A DNA stretch of 64,000 nucleotides. It comes from Diphasiastrum complanatum. Taxonomy: Eukaryota; Streptophyta; Lycopodiopsida; Lycopodiales; Lycopodiaceae. The notes below the pieces were generated by a model. The model was given only the letters and a program-made list of their open reading frames with translations, did not search any database and was not told where the DNA came from. A program made the position numbers and the translations under genes. Where the stretch lies: NCBI GenBank assembly GCA_029204225.1, contig CM055111.1, positions 48,349,594 through 48,413,593 on the forward strand. Reading direction: 5' to 3'. Shown one piece after another: positions 10,756 through 22,146 of the stretch (its first letter is position 1; every line of letters begins with the position of its first letter).

Positions 10756-13700
10756 ACTGTTTCCATTTGAATCCTTGAGTCAACTGACCCTCAACCACAG
10801 GGGTTTGCTTGGGTAATACAGGCTCAGAATCCTCAACGTCATCTGACGACGTATACTCGGACTCATCATCATCCTCAACGGAAGCTGCCGTATTCTTGGA
10901 TGAACTGGCACCAGCCCCGGGAACTGGTTCTGGAGTCTGTAACTGTCTGTTCTGGACTGAGTTCCAGATAATAGAGAAGAATGCATCATGCTGGCATTTC
11001 CCTCTCAAGGACTCGAGTAACTCATTACGAATCTGAGTAAAACTCAGCTTGTTTACCATAGGCATTCTGCTAAGGGCATCTGCTACTGTATTGAATTTTC
11101 CACGCCTATATCTGATAGACATGTCAAACTCTTGCATCAACTCTGCCCAACGAGCTTTCCGACCTCTAAGCTCAAGTTGATTGCAAAGGTATCTGAGACT
11201 CTCATGGTCTGTCAGGACCTCAAAGTTGGCACCATACAAATAATGCCTCCAAGTCTTAAGGGCATGGACTATAGAAAAGAGTTCCTTTTCATAGGCACTG
11301 TACCTAGTCTGAGCTGGCTCGAGTTTTTTACTCTCGAACGCAACTGGTCGTCCACCCTGAGTTAGCACAGCGCCTACTGCAAAGTCGCTAGCATCTGTTT
11401 CGACCACAAATGGCTGATTGGGGTCGACGACTTTTAAGACTGGTGCTGTAGCTAAGGCTGTTTTGAGAGCATCAAAGCTCTCCTGTTGTGCGGACTCCCA
11501 AATGAACTCCTTTCCCTTCCCCTTAAGAAGATTTGTCATAGGGACTGCTATCTGAGCATATTCCTTGACAAATCGTCTGTAATATCCCGCCGGACCAAGA
11601 AAGATTTGAAGTTCCAAAATATTCTGAGGTCTCAGCCAACTGAGTATGGCTTTAACCTTATTTGGGTCCATCTTAATCCCATCTGAAGTGATAATGTGAC
11701 CCAAATATGCTACTTCTTCAACGAAGAATTCACACTTGGATTGTTTAGCATAAAGCTTATGCTTTCTGAGCAGTCGAAACACCTTTCTGAGGTGTTTTAG
11801 ATGCTCCTTCCTCGTTTTGCTGTAGACGAGGATGTCATCTAAAAATACGACTACAAACTTACCCAAGTATGGTCTGAGGACACTGTTCATCAAGGTCATA
11901 AAGGTAGCTGGAGCATTTGTGAGCCCAAATGGCATCACCTTAAACTCATAATGACCGTGACGAGTCCTAAAAGCTGTTTTCAAGACATCTTCCGATTTTA
12001 TACGGACTTGATGATATCCCGATCTGAGGTCTACTTTGTTGAAAAACTTAGCCCCGTCGAGTTGATCAAACAACTCGTCTGCCCGAGGCATAGGGTATTT
12101 ATTCTTAATTGTGACTTTATTGAGGGCTCTGTAATCTACGCAAAGACGCATAGACCCCTCTTTCTTTTTCACCAATAGGACTGGTGAGGCCCATGGTGAA
12201 CTACTGGTCTGAATTTGGCCTTTCCCAAGATAGTCTGTTAACTGCTTAGTTATTTCTTCATCCTCTGTTTGGCTGACCCGATACGGAGGTTTAGAAACAG
12301 GTGCTGTACCTGGTACTAGGTTTATTACATGATCTACCTCTCTGCTAGGTGGTAAACCATGTGGCAAATCTTCAGGAAAAACATCTTTAAATTTAGACAA
12401 TAAAGTTTCTAATTTACTGATTTTCTGCTGAATAGAACTGGAAATAGAAACTTCAGAAATAAACTGAAAGTCACATAAGAATACCTGATGGTCTTCGTCT
12501 CCGATTAGCTGACAGAGCTCTGAACTGCAGACCATAGGGCTGTTGGGAACATCATGCTCCCCATGCAACTGGATCTCTCGGCCTTTATGCTGAAAGCTGA
12601 GGGTGTTCTCCTGATAGTTTCTGTGGAGGGAAGATCCTAAACTGTAGAGCCAATCTCTCCCGAGAACAATGTCTTTTCGATCCAGGTGCATTATCTGAAA
12701 GTTTATTTCATCTTGGTACCCCTGAATACCAAGATTTAACTTACTTACCATAGTTTCCCATATTTTTTTATCTTCACCCTTAGCTAATGAAACTATGTAC
12801 CTATGCTGACTAGGTACTTCTGGTAGTTTAAGCTTTTTAACCAGGGTGTGGTTGATGAAATTATGGGTTGCCCCATCATCAACCATGACTCTTACTGACT
12901 GGTTACCAACTTTCCCATGCATACGTACTAGGTCATGCGGCCCAAAGCTGAAGGGTCTCGCTAGCATTGCAGAGGTCAGCTGGCAACAGTGTTCATGATC
13001 TTCATGATACACTTTGATCTCGGAAGCTGCCGAGTCACTGGGGAAACATACAGTCTGAACAAGATGAACTTGTTTTTTATCTTTTTTATCTTTTTTAGTG
13101 AAAGGCCCCTTGGGACACTGTCTGACTGTGTGTCCCTTGCCCATACACACAAAGCACAAACGTTCTTGTTTGGCTTTCTCAAAATCATCTAGTTTTAAGG
13201 GCTGTATGAGTGAAGGGCGTTTCTGAGGAGCTTCACCTTTAAATTTATCTTCTTTCTTTCTTTTTAAAAATTTCTTTTTATATTGAAAGTCTTTTTGAGG
13301 AAGCTGCTCAGAAAGTGGTTGCTGTCTCGCTCTCTTCCTACCCACTGAATCATCATAGATTTGAGCATATCTGAGAGCTTGCTCAAGGGTAGTAGGCGAG
13401 TTTCTCTGGACCTCTACTTTATATTCATCTTTGAGGCCACGGACAAACCCCCTGATTTTCTGATAGTCATCCATATTTTTAATCTTTAAAATTGCTTCTC
13501 GATACTGCGAGATGTATTGGATGAGGGATTTATCCATTACTGTTCTTTCCCAGGCTTCCCAGGCTCTATCCAGTTCATTTTCTGGTAGAAATTCTCTTAG
13601 GAAAGCTTCTTCAAAAGCTTTCCATGACCGGGGAGTCTGCCCAGTCTCCTGGAGATTTAACCACCACTTATAGGCCATAGGCCCTAAGGAAAGACTGGCC

Positions 13701-14188
13701 TCAATTGCTTGCAAATGGTCAGGGGTCTGTTTAAGAGCATGAATGTTCTTCCATTTGCTGAGGAAGGTTTGTAGAATATCTGCATTTCTATCCTTCTCTT
13801 CCCCATTAAAAGTAGGAGGCTTTAAATCTTTAAAAACACTGGGGTGGGACTGTAAAGTCCCACCCGAAACTGATGGAAGTGGAGAAGGGGATAACTGAGA
13901 AGTGGAGGGAAGGCTTCCTTTCGCGGAGCTCAAAATCAAGTTTTTGAGTTCAGCGAACGAGTCGTCCACACTGGACTTGAAATTGGCTAATGCCAGCTTC
14001 AGTTCATCCACTTCTGTTACCAATTGGAGGAACTGCTCCTTGGTAACCAGTTCGTCGAGTTCTTCGGCGAACTGTTCCTGTTCTTCTACTTCCATGGGTT
14101 CCTTCCCTTTTCTATAAGCCAAGGCTTCTGTTTCAAGTTCGTCGAAGCCTCTCTCCGGGGGTTGATCAGGTCCCTGAGGAGTGGTCAT
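10712..14188 (-). CDS. chromovirus Gag-protease-RT-RNase H polyprotein
   Basis: 1,158 codons, open throughout, beginning [14 protein letters not shown]. Order: Glu-rich N-terminus, retrotransposon Gag domain (about residues 150-290), one zinc knuckle [14 protein letters not shown] (about 345-358), aspartic protease with [10 protein letters not shown] (about 435), reverse transcriptase ([11 protein letters not shown], then [11 protein letters not shown] near 785), RNase H ([12 protein letters not shown] near 930, ending with [16 protein letters not shown]). It should form virus-like particles, mature the polyprotein and make cDNA. The protein ends FRGL-stop where the family normally continues into integrase; integrase is found in the overlapping +1 frame. 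The start lies about 760 bases inside the primer-binding site, a usual leader length. Confidence 0.95.
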   Translation of the reverse strand: MTTPQGPDQPPERGFDELETEALAYRKGKEPMEVEEQEQFAEELDELVTKEQFLQLVTEVDELKLALANFKSSVDDSFAELKNLILSSAKGSLPSTSQLSPSPLPSVSGGTLQSHPSVFKDLKPPTFNGEEKDRNADILQTFLSKWKNIHALKQTPDHLQAIEASLSLGPMAYKWWLNLQETGQTPRSWKAFEEAFLREFLPENELDRAWEAWERTVMDKSLIQYISQYREAILKIKNMDDYQKIRGFVRGLKDEYKVEVQRNSPTTLEQALRYAQIYDDSVGRKRARQQPLSEQLPQKDFQYKKKFLKRKKEDKFKGEAPQKRPSLIQPLKLDDFEKAKQERLCFVCMGKGHTVRQCPKGPFTKKDKKDKKQVHLVQTVCFPSDSAASEIKVYHEDHEHCCQLTSAMLARPFSFGPHDLVRMHGKVGNQSVRVMVDDGATHNFINHTLVKKLKLPEVPSQHRYIVSLAKGEDKKIWETMVSKLNLGIQGYQDEINFQIMHLDRKDIVLGRDWLYSLGSSLHRNYQENTLSFQHKGREIQLHGEHDVPNSPMVCSSELCQLIGDEDHQVFLCDFQFISEVSISSSIQQKISKLETLLSKFKDVFPEDLPHGLPPSREVDHVINLVPGTAPVSKPPYRVSQTEDEEITKQLTDYLGKGQIQTSSSPWASPVLLVKKKEGSMRLCVDYRALNKVTIKNKYPMPRADELFDQLDGAKFFNKVDLRSGYHQVRIKSEDVLKTAFRTRHGHYEFKVMPFGLTNAPATFMTLMNSVLRPYLGKFVVVFLDDILVYSKTRKEHLKHLRKVFRLLRKHKLYAKQSKCEFFVEEVAYLGHIITSDGIKMDPNKVKAILSWLRPQNILELQIFLGPAGYYRRFVKEYAQIAVPMTNLLKGKGKEFIWESAQQESFDALKTALATAPVLKVVDPNQPFVVETDASDFAVGAVLTQGGRPVAFESKKLEPAQTRYSAYEKELFSIVHALKTWRHYLYGANFEVLTDHESLRYLCNQLELRGRKARWAELMQEFDMSIRYRRGKFNTVADALSRMPMVNKLSFTQIRNELLESLRGKCQHDAFFSIIWNSVQNRQLQTPEPVPGAGASSSKNTAASVEDDDESEYTSSDDVEDSEPVLPKQTPVVEGQLTQGFKWKQYVYLQSMCPQFRGL

Positions 14189-14945
14189 CTTCGGAACTGA
14201 AAGAGAGCTACCTTAACTTCTGAAGGAAAAAAAGTCTAAAAGACTAATTTACAACTATACAAGGGAAAGGAAACTTAGCTCTTTCTGAGAACTGTACTTC
14301 CACAGAGAGAATACAGAAAAGCCCTTCTCAGCTTCTTTCTCAATCTGATTTGAGGTTGGAAAATGTGCAACAAGATCTGAAACTTTTGCTATCCCCCCTC
14401 GCTGGTCTGACAGCATCTCAATTTGTCCACATTTAGACTCAAAAATCCGCTTGAATCTCTGATTTGACCTCAGCTGGTGGGTCGCTGGTCTGTGACAAGC
14501 AAGTCTGAAGCTCAGACTTCTAGAAAACCTTTGAAATGCAAGGATAAATTCTAAAATTTATCCCCTACTGTCCAGCGCTGGACCTGCTGTAGAAATCCGC
14601 TTCAAATCTTGCTCAATTTGTCACTGATTTCCACTCAAAACTCAAGGAAGGAGGCTGCTCTGACAACGCTGGTCTGCATCAAACTTCCTGACTTGAAAAC
14701 GCTCCAAAATCCGGAATTTCCACTCCAAAATCGAAGTTTAAACCCTGATTGGCAGCGCTGGACCTGGCCTAGAAAGCTGATCCAAATTTTACTGTAAAAA
14801 CAAGTAATCCTACGGAGATTTCCACCATAGATAGCTGGTTCTCCAGCGCTGACCCTGCTCTATCTATCTTTGCATATTAACCATAGTTGCTATGCACTCT
14901 GATGGATTTCTGCCCTGCTGAAACTGAGCTCCCATAGAAGGAGAT
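14189..14945 (-). other. chromovirus untranslated leader with repeated CCAGCGCTGG motif
   Basis: Between primer-binding site and Gag start. CAGCGCTGGACCTG-like words recur at 14572-14585, 14753-14766 and 14843-14858; the core CCAGCGCTGG is a perfect palindrome. No other reading frame is convincing. A role in RNA dimerisation or packaging is possible but only inferred. Confidence 0.6.
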
Positions 14946-14958
14946 GGCTCTGATACCA
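14946..14958 (-). other. primer-binding site, tRNA-iMet type
   Basis: Minus strand TGGTATCAGAGCC, the standard plant initiator-Met complement, one base from the LTR. It marks 14960-15317 as the 5' LTR of the element. Confidence 0.95.
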
Positions 14959-14959
14959 G

Positions 14960-15317
14960 TGTAATAGATCCTAACACCACAGTAGGGCAAATACTAACTG
15001 ATCCACCCAACCTTGCCTACTCCCTGATATAGAGTAAGCCCCTCCTAGCCCAGTGTGAGGACTGGTAGCATGCTACTGCCAAGTGTCGGCCACGTGTCAC
15101 TGACGTGGCCGACTGCACGTCGGGACCCAACTGGGAGCCCTATCCTGCTGACAGGGTCCCTAGGCTGTGTTAGGCCCGCCATGGCTATGGACCGTGCTGG
15201 GGCACACTACTCACACTGTTTTGCCCTGTTGGTCATGTACACTGGACACGACCCTGACTGTGGTATCTGACCTATCTGTGTTCCCTAGGGTTCGGCACTG
15301 GTTACGAGCTCGTAACA
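14960..15317 (-). repeat. chromovirus LTR (5' LTR in element orientation, promoter-bearing)
   Basis: 358 bp, three transitions from its partner. In transcription direction it carries the paired ACGT boxes (15087-15111) about 55-60 bp upstream of a TATA-like CTCTATATC (plus-strand 15026-15034). ACGT cores flanked by CAC/GTG are classic bZIP (G-box/ABRE) targets in plants. Confidence 0.93.
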
Positions 15318-15454
15318 ATGATGACCTTACCTATATACAGGTTGAAGAAAGACATCAAGCATTCCAAACTGCCAAAGCTATTGGAAGACGAGTGATCTAT
15401 CAAGATGGAGCTGTTCGGTACCTCAATGGTACTACATCCGGAAACAGCCTATAG
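15318..15454 (+). pseudogene. LINE A ORF1, 3' part after the chromovirus insertion
   Basis: Continues in frame from MDD at the insertion site as DLTYIQVEERHQAFQ and ends at a stop at 15452-15454. The same words appear in copy C (DDDLTFIQVEERRKAFQ at about 22008-22058), confirming that the ORF was continuous before insertion. This is the end of the L1 ORF1p-like C-terminal domain. Confidence 0.85.
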
Positions 15455-15463
15455 GAAATTGGG

Positions 15464-18400
15464 GTCCCCGGGCTTGGGAGCATCCCGGGACCCCCTCCAC
15501 ACCACTTGCAGCTTGGAGTATGGAACTGCAACGACATACACTCACCATCCACGGTTGGAGATCTTACCGACTTTATCACAGATAGAGATATACTCTTCTT
15601 TATGGAGACACACGAGAGCCCAGAGCGAGGACTACCCACATTTGTAGGCTACAGATGGGATTCAGTTTACAGGACAGAGACGCGATCAACGAGTGGCAGA
15701 GGTTCAGGTGGAGTGGTATGTCTTTATCGGGAGTCATTACAATCAGCGATAGAGTTTATCCGACATGATGGACAGGCACGATACATATGGGTTCACATTA
15801 CTGGACGAGCTATTGGTTTGGATATGGATCTCTTCATTGCTGCCTGCTACTTTCCTCCAGAGTCTTCCTCCTTTGCGGACGGATCAGGTTCTCCCTATGC
15901 TGATCTTTCAGCAGACATTGTCAGATTCACAGATCGGGGTTATGTCCTTCTCACTGGCGACTTTAATGCCAGGACTGCTACCAGAAGGTGGATTTTCATG
16001 ACACGGATGACATCTTACGTACACGAGCTATTGATTGGGAGGACATTGGTATCACTAGGACCTCAGAGGACGAGATGGGCCCTATCACGAGCTATGGAGA
16101 GTACCTTTTACAGATGGGTGAAGCTCATGAGTTGGCCATTTATAATGGCTTAGCTTGTTGGCCACATTCTGGCAGATTCACTTGCCACCCACACAGTGGA
16201 GGACACAGTGTCGTCGACTATCTCATGGGGTCACCAGTTTTTATCCCACTCCTGTCCGATTTCCAGATTCTTCACACCACCCTATCCGATCACTCCTTTC
16301 TATCTTTCAGTATGGGCTCCATCCCGACCCTCCAACCACCCGTTACTCCACTCATCTCCCGCGCACCCAAGTACACTTTTGATCATTCCCACATCCAAAC
16401 ATACCAGGAGGCCGTCAACTCATTTCTTCGTTGTTTCCCACACCACGCACCGTTAGAAACACAAGCTACCTTCCTTACCACTTCACTCCATAATGCTGCA
16501 TCATCTTCCTTTTCCTCCAAGCCACATCGACGCCCACCCACTTCGTCACACCCCATCCGACCTCCCTGGTTTGACGCCGAATTTCATTTCCTTCATCTCC
16601 AAGTCACCCAAGCTAGACTTCATAACACACATTTTCTCCATGCAGCTCGTCGATCTCTCCATCACACCCTCCGCCGGAAGAAAGGAGTGTATGAAACCCC
16701 AAAAAGGGAAAAGCCTAGTCGATTCCCTTTGTAGTTCCTCAACTGGCGCCTTCTGGAGGGAATTCATTCCCCGTACCCCACCTCCCCCCCTCACTGACCT
16801 TCATACTTGGACTACATACGCCACTACCCTATATTCTGTACCCACAAACACACCCATCTCCATCTCTCCCCGGCCGACTACCTTCACGTTCTTCACCTCA
16901 GACATGGTCTTGACGGCCATTAAGAGACTGAAAACCCGTCGCACCTGGGATATTGATGACCTCGAATCCGAGCTTCTAATCCATGCTGCAGACACATTAT
17001 CGCCTACCCTAGCCACCTTGCTCAATCGAGCAGTTGTCTCCGGCTTCCCTTCCTCCTGGTGTACCAACATCATCCATCCTATTCACAAAACTGGTGACCC
17101 CATGGACCCTGGTAACTATCGCACCATTATGGTTGGGCACATCATTGCTAAGTTATACAGCAGCATCCTCCAGTCAGCAGTCAGTTCTGAGGCAGAGTCC
17201 AGGCGATTACATGCATTGGGCCAGGCGGGTTTCAGAGCACACTACTCCACTACAGATCATATCTTCACTCTTCGGGCCATTATTGAGGAAGCTAGACATA
17301 GGAAAGAGCGGGTCTACTGTTGTTTTGTTGACTTCAGGAAAGCCTTCGACTCTGTTCCACGTTCCCTCCTCATCCAACGGCTTCGTGATCTCGGCTTTTC
17401 TACTGACACGATCTTGGCAGTGATGGCACTATATGAGAGAGTCCTTGGTTGTTTTTGGAGTGACATCGGCATCTCAGATCATATCTGGAGCACTATTGGT
17501 GTTAAACAGGGTTGTTCTCTATCTCCAACCCTGTTTGGGCTATATATCGATGAGCTTGAGAGAGTCATTGAGGGATGTGGTGGCACAGGTTGCAGACTGG
17601 GGAGTATCTTGATTGCTATACTTTTATATGCAGATGACATGGTTCTCCTATCTTCTACCAGAGAGGGATTACAGCGACAGCTCGACAGCCTTCATGCTTT
17701 CTGCAGTAGATGGGGACTAGGGGTTAACATATTAAAAACCAAAGTTATGGTTTTCAACACATCGAGAGCTTTTATGCAGCGCCAAGAACTCATCTTCGAC
17801 AAGCAGCCCTTGGAGGTTGTATCTTCCTACACTTACCTTGGCGTACTCTTTACAGGCCCTATCTTTGGTATGCGATAGGCAGCTTCCGCCAGACTTGGGA
17901 AGGGCCACGCGTCACTTGTCCAGTTAGAGCGTTTCTGTTTCAGACGGTTTATCTGGGATGCCCCGAGTGAATGCCAGCTTTTTGACACTCTCGTTACACC
18001 CACAACCCTATATGCAGCAGAAGTATGGTGTACGGGTCTTACATCATTGGATTGGGCCCATATTTCACGACTGCAGGTTCTCATGTTATCCCGGATGATA
18101 CGGGCTAAGCCATCCGTCCCACATTAGATTATACTGACAAAGTTCGCGGTTCCACCCATACAACTATCCGCCATCTTCCAGCTTATCCTATATATCTAGC
18201 GTGTCATGTTGTTATCCACAGACGAGCAGAGATACATACAGATGGCACTCGCTTCATCACGACAACTTTATGACCAGGGACATCGACTATCATGGTTCTC
18301 TCAGGCCTCCCAGCTATTGGACACACTTGGCATATCTATCACAGACCTTCCATCAGGCACCCATGAGTACATCAGACGCTTTCTTTATAGAGTATATCTG

Positions 18401-18478
18401 AGACGGACATGGCAGGGGCAGCTCGGGGTCAAACCCGACTATTACAGGATACACTTTCTGGAGCTAGACACAACATGA
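15464..18478 (+). pseudogene. LINE A ORF2: APE endonuclease + reverse transcriptase, frameshifted
   Basis: Endonuclease motifs in order: GVWNCNDI, FMETHES, SGGVVCLYR, AACYFPPESS, LLTGDFNART, SVVDYLMGS, LSDHSFLSF. The frame then shifts near 15985 and again near 16700. Reverse transcriptase runs about 16910-17830: AIKRLKTRRTWDIDDLES, CFVDFRKAFDSVPRS (first catalytic Asp), GVKQGCSLSPTLF, LLYADDMVLLSS (catalytic YADD). After a stop at 17876 the sequence continues as a decayed C-terminal region (WCTGLTSLDWAHISRLQV, then EYIRRFLYRVYL) to 18478 with several stops. The protein would nick target DNA and prime reverse transcription; this copy cannot make it intact. Confidence 0.88.
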
Positions 18479-18492
18479 CTTCCAGTTTTGCC

Positions 18493-20262
18493 ACACTACC
18501 TCACCTCATGACTGTCTCACGGGCTTCGGTTTCTGTTGGGCCAGCGGAATCAGATGAGTTATTTGCTCTTGGACAGGCTGGGTTTAGACCCGGATACTCT
18601 ACCATTGATCATGCATTTGTCCTACGCTGCATCATAGAGGAGGCTCGACATCGGAGAGTATACTGCTTTGTGGATTTCCGCAAGGCCTTTGACTCAGTTC
18701 CACGGCACCTGCTACTTCAGCGCTTATCTTCACTTGGCTTCTCACAGGATATCATCATGGCTATCAGCGCCTTATATGAGAGGGTTTTAGCACGTTTCAG
18801 AGATGGCAGCAGCTGGTCGCCTTCTATCCAGAGCACAGTTGGAGTCAACTAGGGATGTCCACTCTCTCCCACTCTTTTTGTATTGTACATTGATGATCTA
18901 GAGCGGATCATCAAGGAGGAGGGGGGTCATGGATGTCCTCTTTCTGATGTTATTATTCCTATCCTACTGTATGCGGATGATGTGGCATTGATATCCTCTA
19001 CAGCCTCTGGATTACAGCGACATCTTGATGCTCTATATGGTTTTTGCTTAGTGTGAGGCTTGATGGTGAATATTGTTAAGACCAAAGTTATGGTGTTTAA
19101 CACAAATCGGCAACATATGAGAGATGACGCTTTTTATTATGATGCACAACAACTGGAGATTGTTACATCATACACCTATCTAGGTGTATTATTCACCGGC
19201 CCCTTACTCACTTTTCGCTCTACTGCTCTATATCGCCTACGTAAGGGGCATGCTGCCTTGGTACATATGGAGAGAGTGTGTACTACTTACCATATTCATG
19301 ATCCTACTACCAGAGACCACCTTTTCTCTACAATAGTCTCACCCGTGGCTATGCACTCGGCGGAGGTCTGGTGCCCAGGGATATCTCAGAGTACTTGGAG
19401 AGACATCACTCGTCTGCAGGTCACCATGTTAGGGAGGATGATTCGTGTGAAGCCGTCAGTTCCTCATGAGATTCTTTTAGCGGAGTTCGCCTCACTCCCC
19501 ATGGTGGTAGAGGCTATGTTTCAGATTGTTACCTTTCTACATCGACTTGAGACCATGGATACTCGCAGATACGTGAGGGCAGCGCTTACTTCTTCTCAGA
19601 CTATAGCTAGACAGCAGGCTAGGTCTTCTTGGTATGGTGATGTGGTGGCTTTCTTTCAGTCATGGGGCTTCTCGATGCTGGATCTCCCACAGGGAACTCA
19701 TACATTTATTAGACAACAACTGTATCGAAGATATTGTCACATAGTATGGGATCGTCCTGACCATGAGAGAGTCAAGTTTACCTTCTATGGCACACATATC
19801 TTACGCAGAGACAGTTTGGGACTCCATGTTAGACCTTTATATCTCTCTCTTCCTCTTTCTTTTGGGCTCCGATACAGATTGGGACAGTTACGAGTCTCTT
19901 CACATCAGCTTGCTATTGAGACAGGCAGATATTCAGGCATTTTGAGAGAGCATCGGATATGCCAGATATGCACATTGGGTGTAGTGGAGGATGAGTTTCA
20001 TTTTATCTTTATATGCCCTACATACTATGAGATACGTGGCCGATATCACTGTTTATATCGTGACACCCCTATTACCCTTAGTACATTTTTGGAGTATCAG
20101 GATCCCAGATGTGTCGGCCTTTTACTACGAGAGATGCTTATGTTGAGAGCCTCTTTGCTACCATCGGAGAGTATTACTGATTCTAGCCAACATCTCATTA
20201 CTAGCTTCTTTCAGAAGCGGAGCGTGATGACCTATCAGATGATGAGGCAGTCATACCGGTGA
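18493..20262 (+). pseudogene. LINE B ORF2: reverse transcriptase and C-terminal zinc knuckle
   Basis: RT motifs YCFVDFRKAFDSVPRHLL and LLYADDVALISS are present. Two nonsense codons break the frame: TAG at 18850 where the family has Gln (GVKQGC) and TGA near 19054 where it has Trp. From 19060 the frame is open for 400 codons through the thumb/C-terminal region (KTKVMVFNTN, SYTYLGVLFTGP, VWCPGISQSTWRDITRLQV) to a CCHC-like knuckle (CQICTLGVVEDEFHFIFIC). LINE ORF2 proteins commonly end in such a knuckle, thought to help nucleic-acid binding. Only two point changes disable it, so it is younger than copy A. Confidence 0.88.
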
Positions 20263-20636
20263 GGGCGAAGGCCCAACGTGCTCAGCCACCACCTCTTGCC
20301 AGATCTACGCATGCCTCTAGAGCTACCAGAGCTCCTCGATCACAGCCCACAGCTGCTATGGGTATTAGACGCTTTTTTCGAGATTGATATTTATCCTTTT
20401 ACTTTCCTCAGCAGAGCAGGTGGTTAAGCTCTTGCACCTGTACCCTCTTCAGAGCTGGAGGTTAAGCTCTTGTGTATCTGCTCTTTTTATGCATTTTATG
20501 ATTCTATATTGGCTATGTCTTTTCCTAGCTCGAGAGAGTTCTATTTTGTCTTTTCCATTTAGACTAGTGTTTTTTAGTATGTTGTCCGACATGGACAGTA
20601 ATCCTACGAGACATGTACTTATTCATTCTGTCTTAT

Positions 20637-20650
20637 GTGCCCTTGGGCAC
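20637..20650 (+). other. LINE B 3'-end hairpin
   Basis: GTGCCC-TT-GGGCAC lies about 20 bases before the (TTTC)n tail. Copy C has the equivalent at 23862-23875 with a paired substitution. Position and covariation fit an RNA structure recognised by the LINE reverse transcriptase. Confidence 0.65.
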
Positions 20651-20768
20651 TCAACAGACATTAATACATTTTCTTTCTTTCTTTCTTTCTCTCTCTCTCT
20701 CTCACGGCTCTCCCTTGCGGCTGGCTATGGTTATGGCTTAGTGCGCCTCCCTCTCCCGTGCTCCATCC

Positions 20769-22141
20769 ATGGCGCCCACCTGTGCTGCTACTCGCAGGAC
20801 CCCCCACCCCCTCGCTCTCCTACCTCCCTCGCTGTCACCTCATCTTCATCCCCCCCCCCTCGCTGGTGCCGCCTCATCTTCATCCCCCCCCCTTGCTGGT
20901 GCCGCCTCATCTCCATTCCCTCTCGCGACTACCTCATCCCCCCCCGTGACCTCCCCCTGCCTCATCCCAACTCCCTCTCTTGTCACAACCTCCCCCTGTC
21001 CTGTCACCCCCCCTTGCCCTGTCATAACCTCCCCCTGTGCTGTCACGACCCCCCCCTGCACTGCAGATGACACCCCCCCGCTGCCCTCGCTACCACTGGT
21101 GATACCACCCCCCTTGCTGCCCTCGCTACCACTGGTGATACCCCACCCCTCGCTGCCCTCGCTACTGTTGTGGACACCCCCCTCGCTATTGGTGCTGACA
21201 CCCTCCTCGCTGATGAGACCTTCATGCTCTCTGATGTTGCCATCTCCACTCTTGATGGTGCTGTCACCTCAACGATGCCTGTTGCTGCCACAACACCCCC
21301 TTCCACCTCATCTTTCTGTTATTCCTCTTCTTCTTCTTTCACTATTGCTCCCCCTCCTCTCTGATCCTCTTCTTCCTCCGCATCATATTCACACACACAC
21401 ACGGCCCCTCCATTTACAACCCCCATTCTCTACACTCCCTCCAAATCAACGGAACTCTTTTCCTCTTGGGAAGCTGACCAAATGCGAGCAGATCTCCGAT
21501 TCTTGAAGCAAGAACTTTCACATATGAAAGAAGTCATGGTTTCCTTACTAAAGGAAAAGAACCTATTGCAGTCCAAAGTTGCTTCATTGGAGCAAGTGAT
21601 CAACACTAAGCAGGCCGCAACCTCGGAATTGACCACCACCATGATACGGGCGCTTGAGAGTAAAATTGAGCAGCATAAAGATTCATGGGCAGCAGTCTTG
21701 AAGAAAGGCACCACACCTAGCGCCCCCATTTCCTCAGTCATCTCAACCACCATTTTGGAAGAGCGGTCACGGGAGCAGAAGGCCCATAACATTAGGGTTC
21801 GCGGGATACCAGACACACAGGATGCCATTGCCGAAGCTACGAGATTTCTTGAGACCACTCTAGGACATATGACAGATGGGCTAGATACAACTTGGAGACC
21901 AGAGATGCAGCTACACTCATTATCCGTTTCACTTCCCTGGAGAGTCGCCGAGATGCTTTGCGATGCAAAGCTAAGCTACGTGGCACCACTATCTATATGG
22001 ATGACGACCTCACATTTATCCAGGTGGAGGAGAGGCGTAAGGCCTTTCAGGCAGCCCGTGAGTCTGGCAGATGAGTCATTTATCGAGATGGACAAGTGCG
22101 CTTTCTTGATAGCGCTCCTAGCAGATCACAGTGCTAGGGAT
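20769..22141 (+). pseudogene. LINE C ORF1: Pro-rich N-terminus, coiled coil, RRM-like and C-terminal domain
   Basis: MAPTCAATRRTPHPL starts a Pro/Leu/Ser-rich low-complexity region to about 21440. Then comes a good coiled coil (DQMRADLRFLKQEL, KEKNLLQSKVASLEQV; about 21475-21690), an RRM-like start (NIRVRGIPDTQDAI, 21787-21830) and an L1 ORF1p-like C-terminal domain (ATLIIRFTSLESRRDAL, IYMDDDLTFIQVEER). This order is that of L1 ORF1 RNA-binding proteins. Frames change near 21490 and 21880, and a TGA at about 22072 interrupts the end, so it is not translatable as one protein. It is the best template for the family's ORF1. Confidence 0.82.
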
Positions 22142-22146
22142 TTGGG

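Larger units (their letters stand above)
9055..15317 (-). mobile_element. Ty3/gypsy chromovirus, young and nearly intact
   Basis: 6,263 bp with LTRs 9055-9412 and 14960-15317 (358 bp each, TG...CA), 5-bp target duplication ATGAT at 9050-9054 and 15318-15322, primer-binding site next to the right LTR and polypurine tract next to the left one; transcription therefore runs on the minus strand. The LTRs differ at three positions, all C/T transitions (355/358 identical), which means recent insertion. Gag, protease, RT and RNase H are in one frame and integrase plus chromodomain in a second overlapping frame. The insertion split LINE A ORF1; removing it and one target copy restores that frame. Confidence 0.96.
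8251..18478 (+). mobile_element. LINE copy A (L1-like non-LTR retrotransposon), split by a chromovirus
   Basis: The 5' UTR starts right after a (CT)n run at about 8251. ORF1 is 8356-9054 plus 15318-15454; ORF2 is about 15464-18478. The gap is a gypsy element (9055-15317) inserted in ORF1. The layout, ORF1 with an L1-type RNA-binding C-terminus followed by APE endonuclease plus reverse transcriptase, places it in the L1 superclade. The 3' end is missing: homology to copy B's C-terminal domain stops near 18478, where copy B sequence begins. Confidence 0.85.
18480..20689 (+). mobile_element. LINE copy B, 5'-truncated in the RT domain, with 3' end
   Basis: Same family as A, but sequence starts only just before the RT motif ALGQAGFR (18555) and runs to the natural 3' end: ORF2 stop at 20262, about 400 bases of 3' UTR, a hairpin (20637-20650) and a (TTTC)n tail (20669-20689) that runs into (CT)n. 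There is no poly(A). The junction with A at about 18479 lacks a microsatellite, unlike the B/C junction. Confidence 0.85.

Noticed and set aside
14946..14958. Possible tRNA-Met gene fragment
   Set aside because: Only the 13 bases complementary to the tRNA 3' end are present, next to an LTR: a primer-binding site. The same holds at 36767, 44988, 60716 and 62492.
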